DNA of 9,578 bases from Bacteroidaceae bacterium (GCA_024695315.1 JAILIJ010000105.1:1-9578); one strand, 5' to 3'; positions 1-7,065 are shown, numbered from the stretch's first letter. Notes: generated by a model not told the origin, from the letters alone. Program-made: numbers and translations.

Positions 1-35
1 TGCTTCTTTCATCCGCCATCTCCTTGTGCGCTCTT

Positions 36-64
36 TGGGGGCTTTGCGCCCCCAGCCGCGCGGC
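36..64. repeat. GC-rich hairpin next to a 10-bp palindrome
   Basis: Bases 36-42 (TGGGGGC) pair perfectly with 48-54 (GCCCCCA) around a 5-base loop. They are followed directly by the perfect palindrome GCCGCGCGGC at 55-64. No T-run follows on the plus strand, and none follows the hairpin on the minus strand, so this is not a standard intrinsic terminator. Its role is unknown. The structure is read directly from the bases. Confidence 0.6.
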
Positions 65-342
65 AAACCTCCGCAGTGTTTTTCATAGTTTAGGGCTTAC
101 GTCACCACGCAGATGTGTTGCACTTCTAATTGGAATTTGCAAAGCGCATGACAAGATAGTATAAGGTTGCCGTTCCATATTCAAATTTTTGTCTTTTTTT
201 ATGGTGGTTTGAAATATGGTTATCATAAAATTTGGATATTGATTTTATCTCGAACTTGATTTAAGATTATGCACTCTTCATTTTTTTCTACTTTGTCGTA
301 TAAGTCCTTAATGTTGTTACTCTAAAATTAAAAATGTTATCT

Positions 343-377
343 TTTGATGGGATTTTCCAAAAAACTTACTACCTTTG
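343..377 (+). promoter_or_regulatory. Candidate Bacteroidetes promoter for the DUF1573 gene
   Basis: TACCTTTG at 370-377 is an exact match to the Bacteroidetes -7 consensus TAnnTTTG. A TTTG at 343-346 lies 23 bases upstream, slightly long for the -33 element. Transcription would begin near 384, giving a leader of about 40 bases before the ATG at 426. It is the best promoter match upstream of the housekeeping cluster. Confidence 0.5.
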
Positions 378-425
378 TCGTTCTTAAAGATAATAGTATC
401 GAATAGAAGCGAAAAATTATAATAA

Positions 426-1544
426 ATGAAGAAGATTGTACTGATAATAACGTCTATGGTGTGTTGTGCGGTGAGTCAAGCGCAGAAAATTTCTTTTAAG
501 CAAAGTACGGTGAATACAAGCACTACACTTTGGAAGTCTCCTGTGACTGCGACTTTCTCTTTCACGAACAAAGGTAAGGCACCTCTCGTTATCAAGGACG
601 TTGATCCCGGATGCGGATGTATGACACCAACATGGACACAAGGGGATATTGCCAAGGGAGCTTGGGGAGAGATAAAAGTGACGTATGATGCCAAGATGCT
701 TGGGCATTTTGATCGATATATTGATGTTTATACAAATGCGTCTTCAAAACCTGTCAGAGTGAGGATGAAGGGCATTGTGAGTACAAAGCTCGAACTGAAT
801 GTTGATAGCTTATTCCCATATAAGATTGATAATGTTGCTGTCAATACAAATAATATTGAATTTCCTGATCTTCATGCAGGTGATTCTGCTAAAACTTCAA
901 TTTTGATTTACAATTCGGGCGATAAGGTGTATGTGCCTCAACTGATGCACCTGCCTCCATATATCACGATGAGCGTTCGCCCAGAGAAGATTGGACGTGA
1001 TAATTTTGGAACCATTGAACTTACCGCCCATGGTGCAGATGTACCAGAATTGGGCCTCACGCAGACATCTATCTATGTGCCACGTTTTCCAGGTGATAAA
1101 GTGGGTACCGATAATGAGATATCCGTTTCCATTGTTAAACTTTCAGAACAGAAGCCAGTCAGCAATGGTAAGTTGACACCAAAAATGCAGCTCTCGACTA
1201 CGGACCTCGTACTCAAGAAGGCCAGCACACTAACTAACGTGGCTAAGAAACTTGGTATCAAGACCAATGTTTTGGGTAAAGTAACATCAAAGGCAAAGAT
1301 GCACGGAAAGGTGACAATCACGAATAAGGGATTGGCGCCACTCAATTTGACAAATATACAATCTTTCAACCAGGCCATTACTATTAGTGTGCCAAAGACT
1401 ACGATAGGACCTGGAGAAAGTGTGGATATGAAAATTACTGTTGACAACCGTTTCCTTGGGGTGTCAAAGGCTCAACCACGAGTGTTGCTCATTACTGATG
1501 ATCCAAAATATCCTAAGGCGGTCATCAATGTGAAATTCGACTGA
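426..1544 (+). CDS. Secreted DUF1573 domain protein
   Basis: This is an exported 372-residue protein of unknown molecular role. Residues 1-19 form a signal peptide (KK, a hydrophobic core, then SQA before Q20), typical of signal peptidase I substrates. Residues ~28-118 match DUF1573, an immunoglobulin-like ASH-type beta-sandwich common in Bacteroidales. The hallmark segment PGCGCMTP is at residues 61-68, followed by the usual KVTYDAK and RYIDVYTNASS pattern. Residues ~130-235 look like a second, more divergent beta domain. Residues ~293-372 (GKVTITNKG through LLITDDPKYP) look like another DUF1573-like copy. There is no lipobox or C-terminal sorting domain, so a periplasmic or outer-membrane-associated location is inferred. 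ATG 426 is chosen because it begins the signal peptide and lies just after a promoter-like site. The leader is A-rich and has no Shine-Dalgarno sequence. meaB follows after 104 bases. Confidence 0.88.
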   Translation: MKKIVLIITSMVCCAVSQAQKISFKQSTVNTSTTLWKSPVTATFSFTNKGKAPLVIKDVDPGCGCMTPTWTQGDIAKGAWGEIKVTYDAKMLGHFDRYIDVYTNASSKPVRVRMKGIVSTKLELNVDSLFPYKIDNVAVNTNNIEFPDLHAGDSAKTSILIYNSGDKVYVPQLMHLPPYITMSVRPEKIGRDNFGTIELTAHGADVPELGLTQTSIYVPRFPGDKVGTDNEISVSIVKLSEQKPVSNGKLTPKMQLSTTDLVLKKASTLTNVAKKLGIKTNVLGKVTSKAKMHGKVTITNKGLAPLNLTNIQSFNQAITISVPKTTIGPGESVDMKITVDNRFLGVSKAQPRVLLITDDPKYPKAVINVKFD

Positions 1545-1648
1545 TATAGAAGCTGTCAATCCTATGTTGAGGTGGATGATATGAATGGAGAAAGATGACG
1601 GCTGAAGAATATACGTAACCAGAAAATAGACTTAAAAACATTATTGCC

Positions 1649-2752
1649 ATGGACCATCCGGAGAACTCTGCCGAATATGCGGGCTTGCAGGTTAATGCAG
1701 GCGTAGCGCAGCCTTCTATTGTTAATCCTTATCTCTCAAAGATTAGGAAGAAACGCCATAAGCTATATACCTCTGGCGAATATGTGGAGGGTATTCTTAA
1801 GGGGGATGTATCTATCCTCAGCCAGGCCGTAACACTCATAGAGAGTGTGCTGCCCGAACACCAAGCGTTGGCGCAAGAGGTGATAGAGAAATGTCTACCA
1901 TATTCGGGCAACAGTGTACGTATAGGAATAAGTGGTGTACCTGGTGCGGGAAAGAGTACGAGTATAGACGTGTTCGGAGTTCATCTGCTCGAGAACTACG
2001 GTGGAAAGCTTGCTGTTCTTGCCATAGACCCAAGTTCTGAGAAGACAAAGGGAAGTATTTTGGGTGATAAGACACGTATGGAGAAACTTTCGGTACACCC
2101 TAAGTCTTTTATCCGTCCTAGTCCAACGGCTGGTAGCCTTGGTGGGGTAGCGCGCAAGACACGCGAAACGATAATTTTATGTGAGGCGGCAGGTTATAAC
2201 AATATATTTGTTGAGACGGTAGGTGTGGGACAAAGCGAGACCGCTTGTCATTCTATGGTCGACTATTTCTTGCTAATCCAATTGGCAGGTACGGGCGATG
2301 AGTTGCAAGGCATAAAGCGAGGAATTATGGAGATTGCTGATGGCATCGTCATCAATAAGGCAGACGGAGAGAATGTGGAAAAGGCAAAATTGGCAGCATC
2401 ACATTTCCGTAATGCACTCCATCTCTTCCCAATGCCTGATAGTGGGGTACTGCCTGAAGTAAGGTGCTATTCTGGTTTCTATGAGTTGGGCATAGATGAG
2501 GTGCTGAAAATGATATTCGATTATATCGCTAAAGTTAAGGATAACGGATATTTTCAGTATCGCCGTAATGAACAGTCAAAGTATTGGATGTACGAGAGCA
2601 TAAACGAACATCTGAAAAATGATTTCTATTACAATAATAAGATTAAGGAGATGCTTAAGAGTACAGAACTTGACGTGCTTGGAGGTAAGATGACATCGTT
2701 CGTGGCGGCAAAAAGACTTCTTGATTCCTATTATGAGGAAATGAGAAAGTAA
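1649..2752 (+). CDS. meaB: Methylmalonyl-CoA mutase-associated GTPase MeaB
   Basis: MeaB is a cytoplasmic G3E-family GTPase (formerly ArgK/LAO ATPase) that chaperones adenosylcobalamin-dependent methylmalonyl-CoA mutase, gating cofactor loading and protecting the enzyme from inactivation. In Bacteroidales the mutase serves the succinate-to-propionate route. Visible motifs are the Walker A loop GVPGAGKS at residues 96-103, DPSS at 127-130, GDKTRM at 139-144, the family block RPSPTAGSLGGVARKTRE from 156, ETVGVGQSE at 189-197, and the base-specificity motif NKAD at 236-239. The C-terminal helical dimerisation arm is complete. At 367 residues it is longer than the roughly 330 of Methylorubrum MeaB. 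The extra N-terminus (DHPENSAEYAGLQVN) is, from memory, normal for Bacteroidales copies, which supports ATG 1649. No mutase subunit gene is adjacent. The assignment is firm; the partner is inferred from the family. Confidence 0.95.
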   Translation: MDHPENSAEYAGLQVNAGVAQPSIVNPYLSKIRKKRHKLYTSGEYVEGILKGDVSILSQAVTLIESVLPEHQALAQEVIEKCLPYSGNSVRIGISGVPGAGKSTSIDVFGVHLLENYGGKLAVLAIDPSSEKTKGSILGDKTRMEKLSVHPKSFIRPSPTAGSLGGVARKTRETIILCEAAGYNNIFVETVGVGQSETACHSMVDYFLLIQLAGTGDELQGIKRGIMEIADGIVINKADGENVEKAKLAASHFRNALHLFPMPDSGVLPEVRCYSGFYELGIDEVLKMIFDYIAKVKDNGYFQYRRNEQSKYWMYESINEHLKNDFYYNNKIKEMLKSTELDVLGGKMTSFVAAKRLLDSYYEEMRK

Positions 2753-2764
2753 AAGTGGAAAATG

Positions 2765-2949
2765 AAGAATGACCATCTTGAACGAGGAGAAGGAAACGAA
2801 ATGCTTTTCTGAAGTGTGTTGTTTCTGTGTTACTCGTGAGTGCTATGCTCAAAAATACGGTATGGCTGGTAGGAATGCTATGACGGGAGAAACGAAGATT
2901 CCTCATTTCCATTTCCCTAATCTTCATTCTTAACTTTAGAGATTCTTAA
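2765..2949. repeat. Inverted AAGAATGA / TCATTCTT repeats between meaB and porQ
   Basis: Shortly after the meaB stop, AAGAATGA (2765-2772) is repeated in inverted form as TCATTCTT at 2924-2931. A second TTAAGAAT-type copy on the minus strand lies at 2940-2949. The 223-bp gap contains no gene; its longest short frame is about 16 codons. Similar TTAAGAATCA words occur in other gaps of this window (4722-4731, 7021-7030, 7056-7065). They look like degenerate intergenic repeats rather than regulator sites. The arms are 150 bases apart, so a hairpin is uncertain. Confidence 0.35.
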
Positions 2950-2975
2950 TGTAAGGATACTTTTCATTTATATAG

Positions 2976-3911
2976 ATGCGAAAACTGCTTAACATATTAT
3001 TCATGATGTCTCCACTGGCCGCATGGTCGCAGAGTGGAAGTACAGCGTACGAATTTTTGACCATTCCGGTGTCGGCACATTCTGCGGCACTTGGTGGGCA
3101 AAACATAAGTATCATAGACGATGACGTCACATTCACGTTCAACAACCCGGCGTTGCTCTCGAATGTGAGTGATAAGATGCTGAACCTCGACTACACATCA
3201 TATATAAGTAGCACGAAAAAACTTAGCGCTGCTTTCTCGCGAACCATTAACGATAGGGCATCATGGGCAGTAGGAGGACAGGTCCTCAATTATGGTAGCA
3301 TGGACGAGACTGATAGCTCTGGTGAGACTGTGGGCAATTTCTCTGCCAAAGACATAGATGTGCAGGGTAGTTTTGCTTATATGCTTAGTGACTACTGGTC
3401 GGGCGGTGTGTCAGCCAAACTTTTGGTGTCAAACTACGCAGAATATTCTTCAACTGCCTTGGGTGTGGACCTTGGTCTTAACTATTGCGATGAGGCTAAT
3501 GGAATGTCTTTTTCCATTGTTGGCCGTAATCTCGGAGGCCAATTGGATCCATTATACGAGACACATGAAGCCTTGCCATTTGATTTGGCAATAGGTTTAA
3601 GTAAACGTTTGTCAAACGCGCCAATACGTCTGTCCTTTACGTTCGACGATATGACTCATTGGGACGGTCTGCCTCTCTTCCGCCATTTGGTAATGGGAGC
3701 AGACATTCTTCCATCCCGTTATTCGTGGGTAGCCATAGGATATAATCTCCGCAGAGCGCATGAGATGGAGGTGGCTGATACGGGTAGCCATTGGGCTGGC
3801 CTCAGTCTTGGTGCAGGAATCAATATAAAAAAGATTAAGATTGGGGTTGCCTGGGGAAAGTACCACATATCATCTTCTTCACTGATCATGAATGTGGGAA
3901 TGGCACTCTAA
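2976..3911 (+). CDS. porQ: Type IX secretion system protein PorQ
   Basis: PorQ is an outer-membrane beta-barrel of the PorV/FadL-like group. In the type IX secretion system it works with PorZ, PorU and PorV in the attachment complex that cleaves the C-terminal sorting signal of cargo and links the cargo to anionic LPS. Residues 1-18 form a signal peptide (RKLLNILFM...AAWS before Q19). The mature start STAYEFLTIPVSAHSAALGG (22-41), followed by NISIIDDDVTFTFNNPALL and NLDYTSYISS, is the recognisable PorQ N-terminus. The rest alternates short amphipathic strands with glycine turns and ends in a strand closing with AL, as expected for a barrel. The length of 311 residues fits the family. The ATG is set by the signal peptide. 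cmk follows after 107 bases. Its presence implies a T9SS elsewhere in the genome. Confidence 0.92.
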   Translation: MRKLLNILFMMSPLAAWSQSGSTAYEFLTIPVSAHSAALGGQNISIIDDDVTFTFNNPALLSNVSDKMLNLDYTSYISSTKKLSAAFSRTINDRASWAVGGQVLNYGSMDETDSSGETVGNFSAKDIDVQGSFAYMLSDYWSGGVSAKLLVSNYAEYSSTALGVDLGLNYCDEANGMSFSIVGRNLGGQLDPLYETHEALPFDLAIGLSKRLSNAPIRLSFTFDDMTHWDGLPLFRHLVMGADILPSRYSWVAIGYNLRRAHEMEVADTGSHWAGLSLGAGINIKKIKIGVAWGKYHISSSSLIMNVGMAL

Positions 3912-4018
3912 GATTTGACAGTTAAAGAGAAGTAATAGTGAAGTTCGAGGAAAACTAAAGATACAGATTTGACTCTCGACAGGCAGTAAGCCTTCACTTA
4001 GACTCAAATTACAAGCTT

Positions 4019-4720
4019 ATGAAAAAAATTATTATAGCAATTGATGGGTACTCATCATGTGGAAAGAGCACCATGGCAAAAGATCTTGCCAAGACAATAG
4101 GATATATTTATGTCGATACGGGAGCTATGTATCGCTCTGTCACTTTATACGCAATGGAGCAGGGGCTTTTCCCAGAAGAAGGCATCAAAGAACAGGAATT
4201 GAAGTCAGATATTGATGCTGGTAAGGTAAATATCTCTTTCCAGTTTAATGCCGAGACAGGACGCCCAGACGCATATCTTAATGGACGAAATGTGGAGAAG
4301 GAGATACGTCAGATGGCCGTGTCAAGTAGGGTTAGTCCTATTGCTGCATTACCTTTTGTGCGTGCCTTGTTGACTCAGCAGCAACAGAGAATGGGCGACG
4401 AGAAGGGCATCGTTATGGATGGTCGTGATATTGGTACTGCCGTGTTCCCAAATGCAGAACTGAAAATCTTCGTTACGGCTTCTGCCCAGATACGTGCTCA
4501 GCGTCGTTATGATGAGTTGAAGGCTAAGGGTGAGCAGAACCTTGATTTCGATGCTATACTGAAGAATGTTCAGGAACGCGATTATATCGACACTCATCGT
4601 GAGACGGCTCCTCTTCGTAAGGCTGACGATGCCATCGAACTTGATAACTCTAACATGACTATCGCGGAGCAGAAGGAATGGCTACTGGCAAGGTACCAGG
4701 AAAGAGCTGGGGAGAATTGA
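4019..4720 (+). CDS. cmk: Cytidylate kinase
   Basis: This enzyme phosphorylates CMP and dCMP to the diphosphates with ATP in the cytoplasm, recycling pyrimidine nucleotides for RNA, DNA and phospholipid synthesis. The P-loop GYSSCGKST is at residues 10-18. DTGAMYR (33-39) is the CMP-kinase signature of the NMP-binding region. GRDIGT (135-140) with VFPNAELKIFVTAS is the second conserved block. The lid arginines lie in QIRAQRRYDEL and ERDYIDTHRETAPL. The length of 233 residues matches bacterial Cmk with its extended NMP-binding insert (~60-105). ATG 4019 directly precedes the P-loop strand, as is usual. The leader lacks a Shine-Dalgarno sequence. Position between porQ and ispH agrees with the order I recall from other Bacteroidales. 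Confidence 0.96.
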   Translation: MKKIIIAIDGYSSCGKSTMAKDLAKTIGYIYVDTGAMYRSVTLYAMEQGLFPEEGIKEQELKSDIDAGKVNISFQFNAETGRPDAYLNGRNVEKEIRQMAVSSRVSPIAALPFVRALLTQQQQRMGDEKGIVMDGRDIGTAVFPNAELKIFVTASAQIRAQRRYDELKAKGEQNLDFDAILKNVQERDYIDTHRETAPLRKADDAIELDNSNMTIAEQKEWLLARYQERAGEN

Positions 4721-4764
4721 ATTAAGAATCAAGATTTGTACTAAGAATATCCAAGTCCTCCATT

Positions 4765-4816
4765 GTGTCGAACACGAAATTTTCGAAATACATGGAAACT
4801 GTATAATTGTACAATT
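4765..4816 (+). repeat. Intergenic repeat and palindrome in the ispH leader
   Basis: Within the 111-bp gap before ispH, CGAACACGAAATTT (from 4769) followed by TCGAAATAC and GGAAA resembles the left arm of the inverted repeat at 6923-7004 (CGAACACGGAATTT, then GGAGATAC and GGAAA). It includes a small GTGT-CGA-ACAC hairpin at 4765-4775. Next comes the perfect 12-bp palindrome AATTGTACAATT at 4805-4816, overlapping GTATAATTGTACAA (4801-4814). A near-identical GTATAACCGTACAA precedes pfkA. Either a dispersed repeat has landed in this leader, or ispH and pfkA share a regulatory site. The sequence alone cannot decide between these. Confidence 0.5.
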
Positions 4817-4831
4817 CAAAAAGAAATTATC

Positions 4832-5701
4832 ATGCTGATAGAGATAGATAATGGATCTGGATTCTGTTTTGGCGTGACAACAGCCATAAAGAAGGCAGAG
4901 GAAGAATTGGCAAATAGCGATTCTCTTTATTGTCTTGGCGATATCGTTCATAATGGACGTGAATGTGAACGCCTAAAAAACATGGGACTCGTGACTGTGG
5001 GACATGAAGACCTAGACTCTCTTCATGATACCACGATGCTTTTGCGTGCTCATGGCGAACCGCCAGAGACATACCAGAAGGCCAAAGCACAGGACATAAC
5101 ACTCATAGATGCTACGTGTCCTGTTGTGCTAAACCTACAGAAGAGGATACGTACCGACTACGCTGCCTACCCACACTCACAAATCGTCATCTATGGTAAG
5201 AATGGACATGCCGAGGTGGTAGGACTCGTTGGGCAGACTTCTGGCAAGGCTATCGTAATAGAAAATCTAGACGATGCCAAGCAGCTCGACTTCACGCGTG
5301 ACATTCGTTTATATTCGCAAACCACGAAGTCGCTTGAAGGATTCCGCGAGATTGTGAGTTATATTTCAAATAATATGCAGGGTGGCGCTACATTCCAGTC
5401 TTTCGATACTATCTGTCGTCAGGTTGCCAATCGTATGCCTAATATCCGCCAGTTTGCCGAAAAGCATGATTTGATACTCTTCGTATGTGGCAAGAAGAGC
5501 TCCAACGGAAAAGTCCTTTACAACGAATGTTGCAAGGTCAACCCAAGAACACACATGGTCGACGACCCTTCAGAGATTGACTTCGAATGGTTCCGCAATG
5601 TGCAGACTGTAGGTATTTGTGGGGCGACATCTACTCCTAAATGGCTGATGGAGGCTTGTAAGGAGAGAATACTAGAAGGAAATGGAAATATTAACAAATA
5701 A
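4832..5701 (+). CDS. ispH: 4-hydroxy-3-methylbut-2-enyl diphosphate reductase IspH
   Basis: IspH catalyses the last step of the MEP isoprenoid pathway, reducing HMBPP to isopentenyl and dimethylallyl diphosphate with a [4Fe-4S] cluster in the cytoplasm. The three cluster cysteines are present: C12 in GFCFG, C96 in DATCP, and C195 in DTICRQ. Substrate residues also fit: H40 (IVHN), H74 (AHG), H126 and E128 (GHAEVVG), T164-T165 (SQTT) and S223-N225 (KSSNGK). At 289 residues it is a standard short IspH without the extended C-terminus of the E. coli enzyme. The frame is open upstream to a TTG at 4763, but the ATG at 4832 is preferred because MLIEIDNGSGFCFG is the normal N-terminus and the extra 23 codons overlap the intergenic repeat. 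pfkA begins 79 bases downstream. Confidence 0.96.
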   Translation: MLIEIDNGSGFCFGVTTAIKKAEEELANSDSLYCLGDIVHNGRECERLKNMGLVTVGHEDLDSLHDTTMLLRAHGEPPETYQKAKAQDITLIDATCPVVLNLQKRIRTDYAAYPHSQIVIYGKNGHAEVVGLVGQTSGKAIVIENLDDAKQLDFTRDIRLYSQTTKSLEGFREIVSYISNNMQGGATFQSFDTICRQVANRMPNIRQFAEKHDLILFVCGKKSSNGKVLYNECCKVNPRTHMVDDPSEIDFEWFRNVQTVGICGATSTPKWLMEACKERILEGNGNINK

Positions 5702-5735
5702 GGATTAAGAGTTTGTTCGCAGATATTGGTCCTAC

Positions 5736-5765
5736 CGTATAACCTCAAAACGTATAACCGTACAA
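5736..5765 (+). promoter_or_regulatory. Repeated CGTATAACC leader element before pfkA
   Basis: CGTATAACC occurs twice, 15 bases apart, at 5736-5744 and 5751-5759. The second copy runs into GTATAACCGTACAA (5752-5765), which matches GTATAATTGTACAA at 4801-4814 before ispH in 12 of 14 positions. The gap to the start codon is similar in both cases: 15 bases here, 17 there. A related GTCCTACCTTACAAC follows pfkA at 6868-6882, close to GTCCTACCGTATAAC at 5729-5743. It could be an operator, an RNA leader element or a piece of a dispersed repeat. No function is known to me. Confidence 0.4.
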
Positions 5766-5780
5766 CAAAATATAAAAGAT

Positions 5781-6761
5781 ATGCCAGAGATTAAAACCAT
5801 CGGAATAGTAACTTCCGGCAATGATGCACCGGGCATGAATAGTGCCATACGTGCCGTCACTCGTGCTGCAATCTATAACGGATTGCGTGTAAAAGCCATC
5901 TACAGAGGCTACAAAGGACTTATAGATGGAGATATCGTTGAGTTCAAAACTCAAAATGTAAGTAACATCGTACAGCAAGGTGGTACAATACTCAAATCAT
6001 CTGCAAGTCGTGACTTCTTATCCGCTGAAGGTCGTCAAAAGGCATTCGAGAATATACAGAAAGAAGAGATTGATGCTCTCGTCGTCATTGGCGGTGATGG
6101 TACCATCCATGGCGCACGTATCTTTGCTCAGGAATACGATACTCCTTGTATTGCTATTCCAGCAACTATCGACAATAACCTATGTGGTACAGATACTACA
6201 ATCGGTTACGATACTGCTTTGAACACCATCATGCAGTGCGTCGACAAGATTCGCGACACGGCGACTTCACACGAACGACTATTCTTCGTCGAGGTTATGG
6301 GAGATGATGCTGGATTCCTCGCCCTCAATGGAGCTATAGCTGCAGGATGTGAAGAAGCTATCGTACCTTCTGTTGGCATAGACGATTCACAGCTCAATAC
6401 ATTTATTCAAAACGGTTTCCGCAAGACAAAGAACTCAAGTATCGTCCTTGTTGCCGCTAATGACAAAGTAGGTGGAGCTATGCATTATGCTGAGGTCGTC
6501 AAGAATCAATATCCTGATCTTGATGTCCGTATTTCTATCCTCGGACACCTCCAGCGTGGTGGACGTCCATCAGCCCATGACCGTATAATTGCCAGTCGAA
6601 TGGGAGCAGCAAGCATACAGGCACTTTTGAAAGGACTCCGCAATGTCATGGTCGGCATTGATAACGATGCCATCGTCTATGTGCCTTTCTCACGTGCTAT
6701 CAAAGAGAACCGTGTTCTTGACCATCGCCTCTTCGATATTCTGCATGACATATCTATTTAA
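5781..6761 (+). CDS. pfkA: 6-phosphofructokinase family protein with altered active site
   Basis: The family reaction is ATP-dependent phosphorylation of fructose 6-phosphate, the committed step of glycolysis. Fold and length (326 residues, starting KTIGIVTSGNDAPGMN) are those of a group I ATP-PFK. GGDG at 104-107 carries the ATP-type Gly. TID at 129-131 contains catalytic Asp131. R166, R250, H256 and R259 match the F6P contacts of E. coli PfkA. Several key positions differ when aligned by eye with E. coli (classical numbering): Gly11 is N14, Arg72 is A75, Asp129 is N133, Arg171 is D175 (VMGDDAG instead of VMGRDAG) and Glu222 is A226. R24, R28 and R158 of the effector site remain. There is no frameshift or stop. 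It may therefore be a weak enzyme, a regulatory pseudoenzyme, or act on another substrate. The symbol marks the family only. ATG 5781 gives the normal N-terminus. Confidence 0.85.
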   Translation: MPEIKTIGIVTSGNDAPGMNSAIRAVTRAAIYNGLRVKAIYRGYKGLIDGDIVEFKTQNVSNIVQQGGTILKSSASRDFLSAEGRQKAFENIQKEEIDALVVIGGDGTIHGARIFAQEYDTPCIAIPATIDNNLCGTDTTIGYDTALNTIMQCVDKIRDTATSHERLFFVEVMGDDAGFLALNGAIAAGCEEAIVPSVGIDDSQLNTFIQNGFRKTKNSSIVLVAANDKVGGAMHYAEVVKNQYPDLDVRISILGHLQRGGRPSAHDRIIASRMGAASIQALLKGLRNVMVGIDNDAIVYVPFSRAIKENRVLDHRLFDILHDISI

Positions 6762-6823
6762 GAGTTAGAATTGGAAAAATAAAAAATAAGATTTGAGAAC
6801 TTAAAAGAGGACTCAGAGGAAAG

Positions 6824-6855
6824 TTTGGGCGGAGTGATAGAAATAAATTACTTTG
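6824..6855 (+). promoter_or_regulatory. Candidate Bacteroidetes promoter downstream of pfkA
   Basis: TTTG at 6824-6827 is followed after exactly 20 bases by TTACTTTG at 6848-6855, one mismatch from TAnnTTTG. Spacing fits the Bacteroidetes -33/-7 arrangement. It would transcribe the 82-bp inverted repeat and then the two genes from 7203. No better candidate is visible nearer that start codon. Confidence 0.35.
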
Positions 6856-6922
6856 TTTGGGGAGAACGTCCTACCTTACAACAGTAAACAGAAATCTTCT
6901 TCTTCTGCCTATTGTATAAAAC

Positions 6923-7004
6923 CGAACACGGAATTTACGGAGATACGGAAATGTAGAAGGCTAACAGCCTTTACTTTCCGTCATTTCCGTTTCTTCCGTG
7001 TTCG
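6923..7004. repeat. 82-bp imperfect inverted repeat built from ACGGA/TTCCGT units
   Basis: The ends CGAACACGGAA (6923-6933) and TTCCGTGTTCG (6994-7004) are perfect 11-bp inverted repeats. Inside them each arm has regularly spaced units: ACGGA at 6928, 6937 and 6945, and TCCGT at 6977, 6986 and 6995. The centre is a perfect small hairpin, AAGGCT-AAC-AGCCTT (6957-6971). The two arms pair through most of their length with a few mismatches and bulges. No transposase is present and no duplicated flanking target is seen. A half-length relative sits in the ispH leader. It looks like a MITE-like or REP-like intergenic element, or a long mRNA hairpin. It is not a standard terminator because no T-run follows. 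Confidence 0.75.
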
Positions 7005-7020
7005 ATAAAGGATTGGGAGA

Positions 7021-7065
7021 TTAAGAATCATAAATAAAGGGAGATTGGACAGGAGTTAAGAATCA
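7021..7065 (+). repeat. Pair of TTAAGAATCA direct repeats
   Basis: TTAAGAATCA occurs at 7021-7030 and 7056-7065, 35 bases apart start to start. The same ten bases appear after the cmk stop at 4722-4731. They lie just downstream of the 82-bp inverted repeat. They probably belong to the same layer of degenerate intergenic repeats. No function is known. Confidence 0.4.

Larger units (their letters stand above)
1..425. other. Gene-free region before the DUF1573 gene
   Basis: No gene is supported here. The first ~130 bases are clearly richer in G and C than the AT-rich remainder, so the stretch may be two joined blocks. A plus-strand frame is open from the window edge (base 3) to a TAA at 162-164, but it has no start in view and its translation is not a recognised protein. 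It could be the tail of a gene outside the window or chance. The AT-rich half contains an imperfect 13-bp inverted repeat, 177-189 against 227-239, with one G-T position. It ends in the promoter-like site listed separately. Confidence 0.5.

Noticed and set aside
1073..1447. 124-codon minus-strand frame inside the DUF1573 gene
   Set aside because: It is a shadow of the plus-strand gene, with no independent start context or recognisable product.
2935..2965. Promoter for porQ from TTTA-N19-TACTTTTC
   Set aside because: Both boxes carry a mismatch and the predicted transcript would begin only a few bases before the ATG.
3911..3973. AGATTTGAC direct repeat (3911-3919, 3965-3973) as an operator for cmk
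   Set aside because: Two 9-bp copies 54 bases apart in AT-rich DNA are not distinctive enough, and no palindrome or promoter is associated.
4763..4831. N-terminal extension of IspH from a TTG at 4763
   Set aside because: The 23 extra residues are not part of the IspH family, TTG is a rare start, and the stretch is the intergenic repeat and palindrome. ATG 4832 gives the standard N-terminus.
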